A stretch of 64,000 nucleotides of DNA from Rugosimonospora sp040255525 (GCA_040255525.1 JBDZVD010000015.1:24205-88204); one strand, 5' to 3'; counted from the stretch's first letter, positions 48,409 to 57,967 are shown. The notes: generated by a model not told the origin, from the sequence alone. Program-made: numbers and translations.

Positions 48409-50127
48409 ATGACGCAACCTGAGAATGAGCCGGTGAGCGGTCAGCCGAGATCGCTCAGCCGGAGAACCGTCCTGACGGCCATGGGGGCCGTACCGGTCCT
48501 CACGGTCGCGGCGTCGATCGTGTACGCCACGAACGCCGAGGCCGCGACGGCGAACATCGATCCGTCGGCGCAGCGGCAGGCGATACGAGGCTTCGGCGGT
48601 ATGTCCCACTCGGCCTGGATCGGCGACCTGACGGCTGCACAGCGGGACACCGCATTCGGCACCGGCGATGGCCACTTGGGGTTCTCCGTACTGAGGATCC
48701 CCGTCAACGAGAACCAGTCGGATTGGAGCCGCGACCTGGCGACAGCGCAGCGGGCGGTCGCGCTCGGGGCGACCGTCTTCGCGTCGCCGTGGAACCCGCC
48801 TGCCAGCATGGTCGAAACCTTCACCCGCGGCAGCCAGACCGACGCGAAGCGCCTCAAGTACAGCTCGTACGGCGCCTATGCCCAGCACCTGAACGACTTC
48901 ACCACGTACATGCGCAACAACGGAGTGAACCTGTACGGGATATCAGTGCAGAACGAGCCCGACTATGCCTATACATGGACCTGGTGGACGGCCACCGAAA
49001 TAGTCAATTTCCTGCGGGCGAACGCCGGCTCGATCGGCACCAGGGTCATCGCGCCAGAGTCCTTCCAATACGTGAAGTCCATGTCGGACCCGATCCTCGA
49101 CGACGCCACGGCGCTCGCCAACGTCGACATCATCGGGGCTCACCTCTACGGCACCCCGTACGCGAACTTCCCCTACCCCCTCTTCAAGCAGAAGGGCGCG
49201 GGCAAAGAACTCTGGATGACGGAGGTCTACTACCCTAACAGCACAGATTCGGGGGACGCCTGGCCCGAGGCGCTCGACGTGGGGGAGCACATTCACCACG
49301 CTATGGTGGACGCCGAGTTCCAGACGTATGTCTGGTGGTATATCCGACGCAGCTACGGCCCCATGCGGGAGGACGGGCAGATCAGCAAGCGTGGCGCCAT
49401 CATGGCACAATTCGCCAGGTTCGTTCGCCCCGGATATGTGCGGATCGACGCGACAGCGAATCCGGCGCCGAACGTCTACGTCTCGGCGTACCGGGGCGGC
49501 GACACGGTCGTCATCGTCGCCGTCAACAAGAATACGTCGTCGGTAAGCCAGCAGTTCACGCTAGCGAACACTGCCGCGTCCGGCGGAGTCTCAAGCTGGC
49601 TGACCGACGGGAGTAGGAACGTCGCGGCCCAGAGTGCACTCAGCATGTCGAACGGCTCCCTCACCGTCTCACTTCCTGCTCAAAGCGTGATGACCTTCGT
49701 GGCCAGCGTGAGCGGCACCTCGTCGCCCAGCCCGTCCGCCAGCCCGTCTGCCAGCCCGTCTGCCAGCCCGTCGCCCACCGCCACACCTCCTCCTACCCCC
49801 ACTGGCGGCACGGGACCCAGGGTCACCTACACCATGAACACCTGGAACTCCGGCTTCACGGCCAGCATCAGCATCACTAACACCGGTACCTCGACGATCA
49901 ACGGCTGGACGCTCGTATTCACCCTGCCCTCGGGCCAGACCATCACCTCGGGCTGGAACGCCACCTACTCACCCTCCAGCGGCCGGATCAGTGCCAGCAA
50001 CGTGAGTTACAACGGCACGCTCGCCCCCGGGGCCACTGTCGACATCGGCTTCCAGGCCACCCACACAGGTAACACCGCCGAACCGAGCGCCTTCACCCTC
50101 AACGGCATCCCCTGCACCGTGGCCTGA
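48409..50127 (+). CDS. Secreted GH30 glycanase (xylanase-like) with CBM2
   Basis: 572 residues. Tat-type signal SLSRRTVLTAMG to about residue 45. Catalytic GH30 domain ~46-440 with acid/base Glu183 in SVQNEPDY and nucleophile Glu272 in LWMTEVYY, closest in feel to bacterial glucuronoxylanases. Ser/Pro/Thr linker ~440-465, then a CBM2 cellulose/xylan-binding domain ~468-572. The first Cys usual at the start of CBM2 is replaced (GPRVTYTMN) while the final Cys is kept, so the family disulfide cannot form. ATG 48409 follows AGGAGG. It degrades plant polysaccharide outside the cell. Confidence 0.9.
   Translation: MTQPENEPVSGQPRSLSRRTVLTAMGAVPVLTVAASIVYATNAEAATANIDPSAQRQAIRGFGGMSHSAWIGDLTAAQRDTAFGTGDGHLGFSVLRIPVNENQSDWSRDLATAQRAVALGATVFASPWNPPASMVETFTRGSQTDAKRLKYSSYGAYAQHLNDFTTYMRNNGVNLYGISVQNEPDYAYTWTWWTATEIVNFLRANAGSIGTRVIAPESFQYVKSMSDPILDDATALANVDIIGAHLYGTPYANFPYPLFKQKGAGKELWMTEVYYPNSTDSGDAWPEALDVGEHIHHAMVDAEFQTYVWWYIRRSYGPMREDGQISKRGAIMAQFARFVRPGYVRIDATANPAPNVYVSAYRGGDTVVIVAVNKNTSSVSQQFTLANTAASGGVSSWLTDGSRNVAAQSALSMSNGSLTVSLPAQSVMTFVASVSGTSSPSPSASPSASPSASPSPTATPPPTPTGGTGPRVTYTMNTWNSGFTASISITNTGTSTINGWTLVFTLPSGQTITSGWNATYSPSSGRISASNVSYNGTLAPGATVDIGFQATHTGNTAEPSAFTLNGIPCTVA
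49729..49776 (+). repeat. 12-base tandem repeat in the glycanase linker
   Basis: AGCCCGTCYGCC is repeated three times (49729-49740, 49741-49752, 49753-49764) with a partial fourth copy, encoding PSASPSASPSAS. Copies two and three are identical. Such repeats let the linker length vary by slippage. Confidence 0.85.
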
Positions 50128-50177
50128 CCGGCCAGTGAAGCGGCCCCCGGAAGCCCGACAAGTGACGAGTGAACAGG

Positions 50178-50210
50178 TGCGGCCCTCCCATGATGGAGGG
50201 CCGCATTTTG
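50178..50210 (+). terminator. Intrinsic terminator of the GH30 gene
   Basis: TGCGGCCCTCC (50178-50188) pairs with GGAGGGCCGCA (50195-50205) around CATGAT, followed by TTTTG. Eleven-base stem with T-run, 50 bases past the stop; the clearest rho-independent terminator in the window. Confidence 0.9.
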
Positions 50211-50269
50211 GCTCCTGTTGCGCGAGCGGGGTGGCAGGTCTCGGACAACACAATCGCGCTGCTCATAGC

Positions 50270-51240
50270 CGAATGGGCTACCGCGGAATGTGGCGGGGCT
50301 TGCCCAGCGCAGATCGACCGCCGCCCGAAACACCGGTAGTACGAGCTCGTCGTGGGATCGCTGATGCCACGCCGGGCCAGCACCCAGCCGTGCCGGCCGT
50401 GGGGCAACTCGCGCCGGATCCGCAGCCTGGGTCAGTCGTAGCGTCGGGGGCCGTGCGCCCCGTCCCCACACGACAACCTCGCCACGCCCCGGCCGGCACC
50501 CGGGCGACCAACTCGTCGACCCTGGTGGTGGTCAACAGCCCGGAGGCGACCTGCTCGTCGCAGCGGGTCGCCATCACGTAGGAGATGTCCTACTCCGGCA
50601 ACCAGTCCCGCAGGCCCGGGTTCTGCCCGTACGCCTCGTCCGCGGTGAACCAGGAAAACGGCACCCCGGCCGTCAGGGCGCGTTCCAGCATCATCCGCGC
50701 CTGCTGCGGCTTGGACGCGAACTCCACCCCATCCCCAATCGCCGCCCTACGGCACCGCGGCCGGTCGCCTGTCCACGACACCGGCAGGTACAACTCCCGG
50801 TCGATCAGCGCCCGACCCTTCACGGTGGCGTAGGCCAGGAACACCCCGATCTGGCAATTGTCCGTACGACCCAGCGTGCCCAAATACTGCCGCTGAACCC
50901 CCGCCGAGTCTCGGCCCTTCTTCGCGAAACCCGTCTCGTCCGCGATCAGCACCCCGTCCGGGTCGCCAATACGTTCCACCACGTAATCACGCACGTCGTC
51001 GCGCACCAGGCCCGCATCCGAGCACGGGCTGCACAGCAACGCCTGCATACCATCCGGACAACCATCACCGGCCTGCTCAGCAAGGGTCCACCCGTTACGC
51101 CGCTCCAACGGGGCCATCAACCCCCGCACGTAAGCGAACGCCCGCTGACGCGGCTCCACCCGCGAGAACCGGCCCGCAACCCGCGCGAACAGGTCGTCAA
51201 GCTCGTCGTCCCACGACTCGACCAGCGCGACACTGACCAC
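50270..51240 (-). pseudogene. Decayed IS701-type transposase
   Basis: 216 intact codons from 51240 (ESWDDELDDLFARVAGRFSRVEPRQRAFAYVRGLMAPLERRNGW...VLIADETGFAKKGRDSAGVQRQYLGTLGR) match the N-terminal half of IS701/ISL-type DDE transposases, including the first Asp region. At 50590-50592 an in-frame TAG replaces the expected Gln in WLPE-stop-DISYVMATRCDEQ, after which the frame continues to about 50430. Further shifts are needed to reach HGWVLARRGISDPTTSSYYRCFG near 50360-50390. No terminal repeats found. Dead element. Confidence 0.85.
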
Positions 51241-51328
51241 AATGGACCTTAGCGCAGCAACCTACATAATCTCAAAACGCCGTTGCAGTATTTCCATCCT
51301 GGACACGTTCTGGACCCTCGCGGCCGAG

Positions 51329-52873
51329 TCAACCACCAACCTTGCGCGCGCGCCCGGACCAGTAGCGGTCTCTGATCTCGCGACGTGCGATCTTGCCGGT
51401 GCTGGCGGTGGGCAACGCATCCGTTATCTCGACGTACAGCGGTTTCTTGTAGCCGGCGAGCCGCTCGCGGCAGGCGGCGACCACATTCGCCTCAGACAGC
51501 GGCTGACCGTGCTCGGGTACCACCACGGCGGCCACCGCCTCGCCCCACCGCTCGTGCGGCACTCCGAACACGACCACCTCGCGTACCGCCGGCAACTCCG
51601 CGATGGCACGCTCCACTTCGGAGGGATAAACATTGAGGCCCCCGGTGACGATGACATCCCGGATCCGATCGACGAGGTGGAGGTAGCCGTCGTCGTCGAA
51701 CCGGCCGATGTCGCCCGATCTGAACCAGCCGTCGGCGTCGAGGACCTCCAAGGTCGCATCCGGGCGTCCCCAGTAACCGGGCAGTACGCATGCGCCGCGG
51801 ATGCGCACCTCTCCGGTGTCGCCGGTCGGCACCGGCCGCCCGGCAGCGTCGGTGACCAACACCTCCACCTCAGGGGTGGGACGACCGGCCGAGGCGAGCC
51901 GCGCGGGCTGGGCGCGAAGCGCGTGGTCGCGGGCATTCAGCACGGTCACCGGCACCAACGCCTCGCTGAGGCCGTAGCATTGATAGAGCACGTCGCCGAA
52001 AACCTCGTGCGCTCGGGCGGCGGCCGGTGCGGAGATGGCCGACCCACCGTACACGACCGCACGCAGGCTGGTCAGGTCTGGTGAATCGGCGGTGGCCCAC
52101 ACGGTGAGATCCTTGAGTATCGTCGGCACCGCCGGCAGCACGGTGATCCGGTGCCGGGCGACCGCGGCCAGCGCCGCGGCCGGATCGGCCCGGCGCAGCG
52201 GTACGACGGCGCCGCCGCGGAAGGTCACGGCTGAGCCCACCGAGCCGCCGAAGTGGCTCATTGGCGCCGCATGCAGCACCACGTCGCCGGGGCCGAGCGG
52301 CGGCAGTTCCGCCCAGAGCCCGCGGACCATCGCGAGCCAACCGCGGTGCGTTACGATCGCACCCTTGGGATCGCCCGTGGTCCCCGAGGTGTACATCAGG
52401 GCAGCGACGTCGTCCTCACCGGGCGCTGGCAGATCGGGATCGTGCTCGGGGGCACCGGGCCCGACGAGCGCGGCCAATCCGCCGGGTGCGCCGTTTCCAT
52501 CTGGAGTGATCACCAACGCAGCGGTGTCGGCCCGTACGACCTCGCTCGCAGCGGCCTCACAAATCACCGTTGTCGCCGCGCAGTCACGCGCGATGCCGGC
52601 GATCTCTCGGCCGTGCAGCCGGCTCGACAGCGCCACCCGGACCAACCCCGTCAGGAACAGCGCGTGCTCCACGACTAGCATCTCGGGCCGGTTCTCCAGT
52701 GCCAGCACCACCCGGTCGCCGGGCACCAGGCCGAGACCCAGCAGCCGGTACGCGGTGCGCCGGGCCGCCCGGCCCAGCTCGTCGAAGCTGAGCCAGGCCG
52801 TACCGTCGAACAGCGCGGGACAGTTGGCGTAGCGGCTATGGACCCGACGGGTCAGCTCCGCCAGGGTCGCCAC
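51329..52873 (-). CDS. Acyl-CoA synthetase (ANL family, AMP-forming)
   Basis: 514 residues. ALMYTSGTTGDPKGAIVTHRG, YQCYGLSEALVPVT, GWFRSGDIGRFDDDGYLHLVDRIRDVIVTGGLNVYPSEVERAI and PTASTGKIARREIRDRYW are all intact. Forms acyl- or aryl-CoA in the cytosol. GTG 52873 overlaps the upstream stop codon by one base (TAGTG). It is the last gene of a six-gene catabolic operon and should activate an acid intermediate for the CoA-dependent steps encoded beside it. Confidence 0.9.
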   Translation of the reverse strand: MATLAELTRRVHSRYANCPALFDGTAWLSFDELGRAARRTAYRLLGLGLVPGDRVVLALENRPEMLVVEHALFLTGLVRVALSSRLHGREIAGIARDCAATTVICEAAASEVVRADTAALVITPDGNGAPGGLAALVGPGAPEHDPDLPAPGEDDVAALMYTSGTTGDPKGAIVTHRGWLAMVRGLWAELPPLGPGDVVLHAAPMSHFGGSVGSAVTFRGGAVVPLRRADPAAALAAVARHRITVLPAVPTILKDLTVWATADSPDLTSLRAVVYGGSAISAPAAARAHEVFGDVLYQCYGLSEALVPVTVLNARDHALRAQPARLASAGRPTPEVEVLVTDAAGRPVPTGDTGEVRIRGACVLPGYWGRPDATLEVLDADGWFRSGDIGRFDDDGYLHLVDRIRDVIVTGGLNVYPSEVERAIAELPAVREVVVFGVPHERWGEAVAAVVVPEHGQPLSEANVVAACRERLAGYKKPLYVEITDALPTASTGKIARREIRDRYWSGRARKVGG

Positions 52874-54069
52874 TACCCCGCCTCCGGTTTCGCACCGTCG
52901 CGCCGGATCCACAGCTCGGCCAGGCGGGCGGCGACGCCAACGGCCGCCTCGCGGCGGCCGACCAGGGTGTGCAGCAGTTCCCCGCCGCGCTGCTGGTAGA
53001 CCGGGTAGCCGGCGTCGCGCCCACGCACGAAGGCACGGTCGAGAGTGCCCAGAGTGGCGCCGAAGAAATCGGAGGTGAGCTCGTTGACGGCGGTATCGGT
53101 CCAGGCGGCGCGGTGCCCGGGCTGGCCCCCGGCTCGCACATAATCACCACACTGAAAGGCGGCCGACACCACCATGGCCGCGAACCGGGCCGCCGCCGGC
53201 ACGTCGCGACAGCGGGACGAGATGGCCAGCCCCACACCGCCCAGCATGCTGCCGTCCGGTGTGCCGTCCGGGCCGGGTGCGGCGGCGAACCGGACCAGGC
53301 GGGTGGCATACCCCGCGCGCGCGTAGTTGGAGTAACCGAAGAGCAGTGGCACGTAACGGATCGGGGCACCAGCTGCCATCTCGTCGAGGACCTGGATCGG
53401 ATCCTGAGTCAGCGACACCGGATCCACCAGCTCCAGCAGCCGGTACAGCCGCTCGATCGCGGGGATCGCGACCTCGGCGAGGATCCCGCTGTCGGGCCAC
53501 CAGCCGGGACGGCCGTCCGGGCGGGGCATCACGAGCTCCGGCTCGCTCTGCCGGGCGTACTGGTGGCACAGGGTCAGCCAGCTCGCCCACAGGTGCGTCG
53601 GGTTGGCCGGCAGCCGGGCGCCTGACGTATCAGGCAGGGCGGCCAGCAGCTCGAACACCCCGTCCCAGCTCGTCGGCGGCGGGCCGGGCAGCAGGCCCGG
53701 CCGGTACGCGCTAACCTGCGCCGCAGCGTCCATCGGCAGCGCCCACTGCCGGCCACCCCAGGTGTAGCTGCGGAAACTCGGTCCGACGCTTGAGGCGGCC
53801 TGCTCGGCGAGCACCTCGGCCGGAAGTACCTCGTCGAGCGGAACGAACGCGCCGGACTCGGCGGCCTGGCCGACGAAGGGGTGGTCGACGGCGATCAAGT
53901 CGTATCGGGCCGCCAGCTCGGCCACCGGTACATCCTCGAACTCGCGTAGCGACCGGGCGTCCCACCGGATGCTGAGGCCGGGCTGCTCGGCCGCCGCGCG
54001 CTGGGCGGCGGCCAACATCGGCAACAGGCCGCGCGGATGACTCCAGGTCATGCCCAGAAGCTGGATCAC
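52873..54069 (-). CDS. Extracellular-solute-binding-protein-like, without signal peptide
   Basis: 398 residues. The fold pattern of type 1 sugar/solute-binding proteins is visible (YDLIAVDHPFVGQAAESGAFVPLDEVLP, WGGRQWALPMDAAAQVSAYRPGLLPGPPPTSWDGVFELL, GGVGLAISSRCRDVPAAARFAAMVVSAAFQCGDYV). The N-terminus MIQLLGMTWSHPRGLLPMLAAA has no signal peptide or lipobox, and no permease genes are nearby, so it is predicted cytosolic. GTG 54069 follows GAGGAG. Function unclear: perhaps a binding protein repurposed as an intracellular sensor or enzyme. Confidence 0.7.
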   Translation of the reverse strand: MIQLLGMTWSHPRGLLPMLAAAQRAAAEQPGLSIRWDARSLREFEDVPVAELAARYDLIAVDHPFVGQAAESGAFVPLDEVLPAEVLAEQAASSVGPSFRSYTWGGRQWALPMDAAAQVSAYRPGLLPGPPPTSWDGVFELLAALPDTSGARLPANPTHLWASWLTLCHQYARQSEPELVMPRPDGRPGWWPDSGILAEVAIPAIERLYRLLELVDPVSLTQDPIQVLDEMAAGAPIRYVPLLFGYSNYARAGYATRLVRFAAAPGPDGTPDGSMLGGVGLAISSRCRDVPAAARFAAMVVSAAFQCGDYVRAGGQPGHRAAWTDTAVNELTSDFFGATLGTLDRAFVRGRDAGYPVYQQRGGELLHTLVGRREAAVGVAARLAELWIRRDGAKPEAG

Positions 54070-54136
54070 TGCTCTCCTCGCTGGCGCTGCCCGCCCGGGC
54101 GGGCTGGCTTCAATAGTGGTAGGGCTGCGGAGCGGC

Positions 54137-54994
54137 TCACCGGGGGCGAGGCGGCAGCGGCACGCCGCGGGCGCCCACCTCGATCCGCGTGAGGTGCCAG
54201 CGGCCGAGGTTCGCGGTGATGAGTGCGTCACCGAGGAACGCGACGTTGGTTGGGTGCGCCAGCACGTGCGCGGTCGCGTCGTGGGCGACCACCTCCACCG
54301 TCCTACCGTCAAGAGCGATCCGCAGCACCTGGCTCGGCTCGTAGCAGCCGACGTAGACCGACCCGTCGGCGCCGACGGCGAGCCCGTCGGGCAGCACGTC
54401 CGCCAACACCGCGAGGTCCCACTTCTGCCCGGCCGACCCGTCTGGCCGGACCTCGATCGCCGCCACCGCGTTGCGGAACGTCTCCGCGACGTAGAGGCGG
54501 GTGCCGTCCGGGCTGAACGCGAGGCCGTTGGCGAACCGGAACGGACCTGGATGCCAGAGCTCACCGGACCCGTCCGGCTCCAGCCGCACGATGCCAGGGC
54601 CGGTGGAGTCCATGTCCCAGCTATCCGACACGTAGAGCCGGCCGTCGGCGTCGAACGCGGGGTAGTTCGGCACCCGGAAGCGGTGGTCCGGGACACCTTC
54701 GGAGAACAGTTCCAACGCGCCGGTCGCGGTGGCCAGGCGGAACACCGCCGCGTGCTTGAGGTCGCACACGAACAGGTCGCCGGCCGCGTCGAACGCCATC
54801 CCCAGGCAGAAGCCGCCGGTGTTGGCGACCACGTCTCGGCTGCTGCCGTCCGGCGCAACCCGGTAGATCTGTCCGAGCTCGCCGCCGCACCAGATCGAGC
54901 CGTCGGGACCGATCGCCACGCCTTCCGGATGCGACAGGCGGGGATCCTCCACCTGGCCGTCGCACAGCACGCACATCGATGCCTGTCGTTTCAT
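54137..54994 (-). CDS. SMP-30/gluconolactonase-family protein
   Basis: 285 residues. Beta-propeller repeats with LSHPEGVAIGPDGSIWCGGELGQIYRV, NTGGFCLGMAFDAAGDLFVCDL, YPAFDADGRLYVSDSW, ANGLAFSPDGTRLYVAETF and PDGLAVGADGSVYVGCY, with acidic metal ligands in the usual places. Hydrolyses a sugar or other lactone. In this operon it would open a lactone made by the SDR before CoA activation. Spacing to its neighbours is short. Confidence 0.87.
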   Translation of the reverse strand: MKRQASMCVLCDGQVEDPRLSHPEGVAIGPDGSIWCGGELGQIYRVAPDGSSRDVVANTGGFCLGMAFDAAGDLFVCDLKHAAVFRLATATGALELFSEGVPDHRFRVPNYPAFDADGRLYVSDSWDMDSTGPGIVRLEPDGSGELWHPGPFRFANGLAFSPDGTRLYVAETFRNAVAAIEVRPDGSAGQKWDLAVLADVLPDGLAVGADGSVYVGCYEPSQVLRIALDGRTVEVVAHDATAHVLAHPTNVAFLGDALITANLGRWHLTRIEVGARGVPLPPRPR

Positions 54995-55004
54995 TCGCGC
55001 CCCC

Positions 55005-55799
55005 TCATCGTCCGCGAAAATGTGGTTGCCGCTTCTCCAGGAAGGCCGCCACGCCCTCCGCGGCGTCGGCCGTCGTGTACAGCTGCGAAAGCACCTGCTG
55101 CTCGACCGTCAGTCCGACGTCGAGCGGCATCTGCGTCCCGTCATCGATCAGCCGCTTTGCGGCCCTGACGGCGACCGGCGCCTTGGCCGCGATGGTGGCG
55201 CCCAGCTCATGTATGCGCGGCATCAGCTCGTCCGGGGCGTGGACCTCGGTCACCACGCCGAGGTCGCGCAGCTGCGCCGCCGGGTAGAATCGCGCGGTCA
55301 GGACGGCTTGCTTGGCGAAGCGCACGCCAGCCGCGCGGGCCAGCCGCTGAGTGCCCCCGCCGCCCGGCAACAGACCGAGATTGATCTCCGGGAGCCCGAA
55401 CTTCGCACGCTCGGAGGCGATGATGAAGTCACAGCACAGCGCGGCCTCGAAGCCGCCGCCCAGCGCGTACCCGTTCACTGCCGCGATGGTCACCTGTGGC
55501 AGCGCCTCGAGCGCGCCGAACACCGAGCGGCTCAGCCGCTGGTAGGAGTCGAACGCGCTGCGGGTGACGCCGTGGTACTCACGGATGTCGGCGCCGGCGA
55601 TGAAGCCCTTCCCGGTGCCGGTGAGGATGAGTACCCGTACCGACTCGTCGAAGTGCAACTCGGCGAAGTAGTCACCCAGGGCGAGCACCATGCCCCGGGA
55701 CAGCGCACCCAGCGCCTCCTCCCGCTCTACGCGCAGCACGGCGACGCCGTCCGCGCGCTCCTCCACCAGGTTCTCGTGCACCCGGCGGACCGCCGTCAT
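55005..55799 (-). CDS. Enoyl-CoA hydratase/isomerase family protein
   Basis: 264 residues. Crotonase fold with oxyanion segments GTGKGFIAGADIREY and AAVNGYALGGGFEAALCCDFIIASERAKFGLPEINLGLLPGGGGTQRL. The Glu pair expected of hydratases is present in part (LPEINLGL). Overlaps the CoA-transferase gene by four bases. Acts on an unsaturated acyl-CoA in the catabolic route. Confidence 0.92.
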   Translation of the reverse strand: MTAVRRVHENLVEERADGVAVLRVEREEALGALSRGMVLALGDYFAELHFDESVRVLILTGTGKGFIAGADIREYHGVTRSAFDSYQRLSRSVFGALEALPQVTIAAVNGYALGGGFEAALCCDFIIASERAKFGLPEINLGLLPGGGGTQRLARAAGVRFAKQAVLTARFYPAAQLRDLGVVTEVHAPDELMPRIHELGATIAAKAPVAVRAAKRLIDDGTQMPLDVGLTVEQQVLSQLYTTADAAEGVAAFLEKRQPHFRGR

Positions 55800-57007
55800 G
55801 ACAGCGCCCCCGCCGCCTCCAGCGCCGCCAGCTCATCGGCGTCGAGGACCGCGCCGAGCACCTCGCGGGTGTGCTCCCCCACGGCCGGTGGACGGTGGCG
55901 CAGCCGCCATGGCGTCTCCGACAGCGTAATCGGGCACCCGATCAGCTCGATCTCGCCGCCCTTGGGGTGCTCGGTGGTGACCACGAGCGGGGACCCGTCG
56001 GCACGCAGCTCGTCGACCGCCTCCTTCATGGTGCGCACCGGCGCGGCCCACAGCCCGGCGGCGAGCAGCCGGTCGATCCATTCGGCCGAGGTGCGGGCCG
56101 GGGTCAGCCGGTCGATCCGTCGCTTGATCTCGTCGCGATCCGACCATGCACCGAGCTCGGCGAGCCCCGGGTCGTCGAAGACCTGTGCCACCACGGCGAG
56201 GGGTCCCATCGAGACAGCGATCCAGCCGTCCGCGGTCCGGTACATCCCGAACGGCGCGTCGAGCCAGGGCTGCGCGATGCCGGCCTCCGAACGCGCGAAG
56301 TCGATCCCGAGGTTCACCATCGCCGAGATCTCCTGGCATTGCACGGCGATGGTCGAGTGAAACAGGTCCACCTCGACGCGCTGGCCGATGCCGTGGCGTT
56401 CGCGGGCGATCAGTGCCGCCAGCACCCCGTTTGCCAGGGTGAGCGCACCTGTCGCGTCGCAGATCGAGGTGCCGGCCACGGCTGGCGGGTCGTCTGCGCT
56501 GCCGCCGTTGAAGGCCAGTCCGCTCGCGGCCTGGATCAGCAGGTCCTGGCCCGGCCGGTTCATCTTCGCGTACTTCGTACGCTGGCCCCAGCCCGAGCCG
56601 GAGCAGTAGATGATGTCCTCACGGACGGACCGGAAATCGTCGTAGCCGAGCCCCAGCCGGTCCATCACGCCCGGCCGGAAGTTCTCGACGACTACGTCGC
56701 AGGTCGCGCCGAGGCGCAGCAGCGCGTCCCGGACGCCGGGAGCTTTCAGGTCGACCGCCACTGAGCGCTTGTTGCGGTTCATGGCCAGGAACGCTGGCGA
56801 GTCGCCGTTGACGAGCTGGCCGGCGAAGGTCAGGCCGCGCTCCCACTCCCCCTCGCCCGGGCGCTCCACCTTGATGACATCGGCACCGAGATCGCCGAGC
56901 ATCTGGGTCGCGAATGGGCCGAGCATCATCTGGGTGAAGTCGAGAACCCGGATGCCGTCTAGAGCCAGCGAGGCCGTGGCGGGGGGTTGATCGTACGATG
57001 CGGTCAT
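55796..57007 (-). CDS. CaiB/BaiF-family CoA-transferase (type III)
   Basis: 403 residues. LDGIRVLDFTQMMLGPFATQMLGDLGADVIKVERPGEGEWER, the NRNKRSVAVDLK motif, VVENFRPGVMDRLGLGYDD with the family Asp, and GQRVEVDLFHSTIAVQ identify it. Moves CoA from a donor to the pathway acid. ATG 57007 follows GAGGAG; the upstream frame to 57886 is an antisense-like shadow of the SDR gene. Second gene of the operon. Confidence 0.92.
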   Translation of the reverse strand: MTASYDQPPATASLALDGIRVLDFTQMMLGPFATQMLGDLGADVIKVERPGEGEWERGLTFAGQLVNGDSPAFLAMNRNKRSVAVDLKAPGVRDALLRLGATCDVVVENFRPGVMDRLGLGYDDFRSVREDIIYCSGSGWGQRTKYAKMNRPGQDLLIQAASGLAFNGGSADDPPAVAGTSICDATGALTLANGVLAALIARERHGIGQRVEVDLFHSTIAVQCQEISAMVNLGIDFARSEAGIAQPWLDAPFGMYRTADGWIAVSMGPLAVVAQVFDDPGLAELGAWSDRDEIKRRIDRLTPARTSAEWIDRLLAAGLWAAPVRTMKEAVDELRADGSPLVVTTEHPKGGEIELIGCPITLSETPWRLRHRPPAVGEHTREVLGAVLDADELAALEAAGALS

Positions 57008-57123
57008 CGAGCGGGCTCCTCGTGGCGGATGGGGTGGCTCGGGGTGGTGGTTGTGGCAAAGCGGGCGTCGCCGCGTCACCTGCCCACGGCGCCGGCACGG
57101 CAGGGGGCGTGGGCCGGTTTGAC

Positions 57124-57909
57124 TCAGTCGACCCTGCCGGTGGGCCCGAGGATCGTCAGGCCACCGTCGGCCCGCAGGCACAGTCCGGTGACGAAGGACG
57201 CGTCGCTGGAGATGAGGAAAGCGGCAGCCGCAGCCACCTCCTCCGGCCGCCCGAACCGACCGAGCGCGTGGGATGAGTTCCAACTGGCGATCAGGCCCTC
57301 TGGGTCGGACGCGTTCTGGAAGATCTGCTCGTTCATGGGCGTCATGATGGTCCCCGGCGCGAGGCAGTTCACCCGGATGCCTTCGGGCCCGTACTCGACC
57401 GCCGCCTGCTGGGTCAGCGAGATGATCCCGCCTTTCGTGGCGGCATACCCGGCCCAGCCTGGAAAGCCGACCAGCGCCTGCACGCTCGCCATGTTGACGA
57501 TCGCCCCGCCGCCCGCGGCCCGCAAGTGCGGGATCGCGTACTTCATGCCGAGCCACACGCCCTTGAGGTTGACCGCGATCACCCGGTCCCAGTCCTCTTC
57601 GGACAAATCGGCAGCACCGCCTGGGATGGCGACGCCGGCATTGTTGACGATCGCGTCCAGGTGCCCGAACCGCTGGGCGGTCGCGTTGATGAATCCGGCC
57701 ACGTCGCTGGCCCGGGACACGTCGACCGCCGCGCCGTAGGCCTCCGGCCCGGCCTGACTCAGCTCGTCGGCGACCTGCACGGCCCCTTCGCCGTCGATGT
57801 CGGCGACGCCGACGTGCGCGCCCTCTTCGGTTAGCCGCCGTGCGATTGAACGTCCGATTCCGGTCGCCGCGCCGGTCACGACGCACACCTTCCCGGCCAA
57901 CGTGGCCAT
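57124..57909 (-). CDS. SDR-family NAD(P)-dependent oxidoreductase
   Basis: 261 residues. VVTGAATGIGRSIARRL, NNAGVAIPG, NMASVQAL with catalytic Ser, YAATK, and CLAPGTIMTPM. It probably oxidises a hydroxyl of the substrate, making the ketone or lactone for the next steps. ATG 57909 follows GGAGGGTG. First gene of the leftward operon, just behind a LacI-type operator. Confidence 0.92.
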   Translation of the reverse strand: MATLAGKVCVVTGAATGIGRSIARRLTEEGAHVGVADIDGEGAVQVADELSQAGPEAYGAAVDVSRASDVAGFINATAQRFGHLDAIVNNAGVAIPGGAADLSEEDWDRVIAVNLKGVWLGMKYAIPHLRAAGGGAIVNMASVQALVGFPGWAGYAATKGGIISLTQQAAVEYGPEGIRVNCLAPGTIMTPMNEQIFQNASDPEGLIASWNSSHALGRFGRPEEVAAAAAFLISSDASFVTGLCLRADGGLTILGPTGRVD

Positions 57910-57967
57910 GGCACCCTCCATCCGGTGGCGGACGTCCATCTCAAGTACGACGCTGGAACAGCCGCGA

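Noticed and set aside
49729..49776. Short tandem array considered as a CRISPR or minisatellite
   Set aside because: The 12-base repeats have no spacers and are in frame within the Pro/Ser linker of the glycanase.
54069..54858. N-terminal extension of the binding-protein-like frame through the SMP-30 gene
   Set aside because: The extension is antisense-frame sequence of the lactonase gene; GTG 54069 with GAGGAG is a proper start.
57007..57886. N-terminal extension of the CoA-transferase frame through the SDR gene
   Set aside because: Composition is shadow-like (Arg-rich repeats); ATG 57007 matches the family start and has a ribosome site.
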